Assembly (NCBI GenBank): GCA_030039825.1
Contig: JASHUV010000206.1
Location: forward strand, 1 to 6,444
DNA length: 6,444 bases
Reading direction: 5' to 3'
DNA from: Thermoplasmata archaeon
Lineage (GTDB): Archaea > Thermoplasmatota > Thermoplasmata > Lutacidiplasmatales > UBA184
Shown: piece after piece, positions 5,992 through 6,444 of the stretch
Position numbering within the stretch: the first letter of the stretch is position 1
Layout: each line of letters opens with the position of its first letter
Translations under genes and position numbers: made by a program
The notes under the pieces: generated by a model
Told to the model about the DNA's origin: nothing
The model's input: the letters and a program-made list of their open reading frames with translations, nothing else
The model's database searches: none

Positions 5992-6302
5992 GCTAGGCTG
6001 GACCGGGGGGTTGGGCGTCCCCTTTTACACCGAAACCGTCCTCAGCGGGGGTGACAGGTCGGAGCGACGCTCAGGGGAGGAGTTCGTCCGGGATCGTTCC
6101 GTCGACGCCCTGTTCCATCGGGCCGCGGGCACCGCGACGAGCGCTCGGAGGAGCGCCCTAGCGGTTATCCATCACGGGAACCGGGTCAGGTCCTGACGGG
6201 AGCAGCCTTACCGTGACCCGTTGACGCTGGTGGGGCGACGGGGCTGAGGGACGTCCTGGATCCACGGGCACTTTCCCTGGGTGGCCATCCGACCGGCCTA
6301 GC
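5992..6302 (+). ncRNA. ffs: Signal recognition particle RNA (archaeal 7S)
   Basis: RNA scaffold of the SRP, which binds SRP19 and SRP54 and delivers ribosomes making membrane or secreted proteins to the membrane. The ends pair as helix 1: GCUAGGCU (5992-5999) with GGCCUAGC (6295-6302). The Alu domain shows GGGG(6007-6010)/CCCC(6019-6022) around loop UUGGGCGU (helix 3), then helix 4. Helix 5 begins with GGUCGGA (6057-6063) pairing with UCCGACC (6288-6294) and continues with CAGGGGA (6072-6078) and UUUCCCUG (6272-6279). Helix 6 is GCGCUC-GGAG-GAGCGC (6141-6156), carrying the SRP19-type GNAR tetraloop, over a lower stem 6131-6135/6161-6165. Helix 8 has outer pairs 6182-6188/6214-6220 and the SRP54 core GUCC-UGAC-GGGAGCAGCC (6190-6207). 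The length of 311 nt is typical. The apical UGAC loop replaces the commoner GNRA. Confidence 0.95.
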
Positions 6303-6344
6303 ACGGGGAAGCCCCACCCCCCGGTTTCCACTGGAAGCGCGCCC
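6303..6344 (+). other. 3' flank of SRP RNA: short hairpin and segment complementary to the SRP Alu domain
   Basis: The 42 nt between the SRP RNA end and the convergent stop codon at 6345 contain a hairpin GGGG-AAG-CCCC (6305-6315) and a second small inverted repeat TTCC-ACT-GGAA (6326-6336). There is no U-rich tract that would mark a conventional archaeal terminator. Segment 6311-6325 can pair with 6002-6016 of the SRP RNA at 14 of 15 positions. The role is unknown; it may be part of an unprocessed precursor. Confidence 0.3.
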
Positions 6345-6444
6345 TCAGGCCCACCCTTCCGACGCCGGGTCGACGGCATCGGCCTCGAGCCGCCTCTTGC
6401 GGTCCGGGGGGATCTCCTTCTTCCGGTTCTCCGCGTAGTCGTAG
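6345..6444 (-). CDS. C-terminal end of an unrecognised protein (partial, runs off right edge)
   Basis: Thirty-two codons and a TGA stop (TCA at plus 6345-6347) are open on the minus strand to the window edge. The visible end reads YDYAENRKKEIPPDRKRRLE (first 20 residues), then an acidic, Ala-containing tail ending EGWA. Third codon positions are almost all G or C, like the other genes here, which favours this frame over the two alternatives. The segment is highly charged and probably helical or disordered; no domain can be assigned from so little sequence. It converges on the SRP RNA gene with 42 nt between. A spurious frame remains possible given the high GC. Confidence 0.55.
   Translation of the reverse strand, partial: YDYAENRKKEIPPDRKRRLEADAVDPASEGWA

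Noticed and set aside
4506..5996. 496-codon plus-strand frame opposite the surface-protein gene
   Set aside because: Extremely Arg/Gly/Asp-rich, including a His run opposite the Val-rich transmembrane helix. The minus strand has signal-anchor, sequons, promoter and ribosome binding site.
6011..6379. Short frames on both strands overlapping the SRP RNA (6011-6196 plus; 6158-6379 minus)
   Set aside because: They fall in conserved structural RNA and show no protein features.

Overview
The window comes from a very GC-rich archaeon. Evidence for Archaea: an rpl7ae-rps28e-rpl24e ribosomal protein cluster, an archaeal/eukaryotic-type tyrosyl-tRNA synthetase, A/T-rich TATA boxes about 25 nt before predicted transcript starts, and an SRP RNA with an Alu domain plus an SRP19-type helix 6. 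The phylum is less certain. The GC richness, a KaiC/RAD55-like coiled-coil protein and a Ser/Thr/Gly-rich anchored surface protein would fit a GC-rich Thermoplasmatota lineage, but that is inference from general resemblance.

Layout. Positions 1-959 (minus strand) hold a translation operon read right to left: rpl7ae (588-959), rps28e (344-556) and rpl24e (from 321, running off the left edge with an unusual Ala/Pro-rich tail). Its own TATA box lies at 1033-1038, in the gap after tyrS. Next is tyrS (1061-2101, minus), whose TATA box sits 24-29 nt before the ATG, suggesting a leaderless mRNA. A 109-bp divergent intergenic region separates it from a 744-residue plus-strand protein (2211-4445). That protein has an N-terminal helix-hairpin-helix-like domain, about 280 residues of coiled coil and a C-terminal KaiC/RAD55/RecA-like domain in which several nucleotide-binding residues are altered. 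Converging on it is a minus-strand gene (4473-5861) for a single-pass membrane-anchored, Cys- and sequon-containing extracellular protein of unknown function.

A short divergent promoter region (5862-5991) carries separate TATA boxes for the surface protein (minus) and for the SRP RNA gene (plus, 5992-6302). The RNA shows helix 1, the helix 3 loop, helix 6 with a GGAG tetraloop, and helix 8 with the conserved SRP54-binding core. The right edge holds the last 32 codons of an unrecognised minus-strand protein (6345-6444).

Functionally the window is mostly core information processing: ribosome, tRNA charging and protein targeting. The two less-understood parts are the degenerate KaiC-like coiled-coil protein and the surface protein. 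No mobile element, CRISPR array, tRNA or rRNA was seen. Most long open frames opposite or out of phase with these genes are by-products of high GC.
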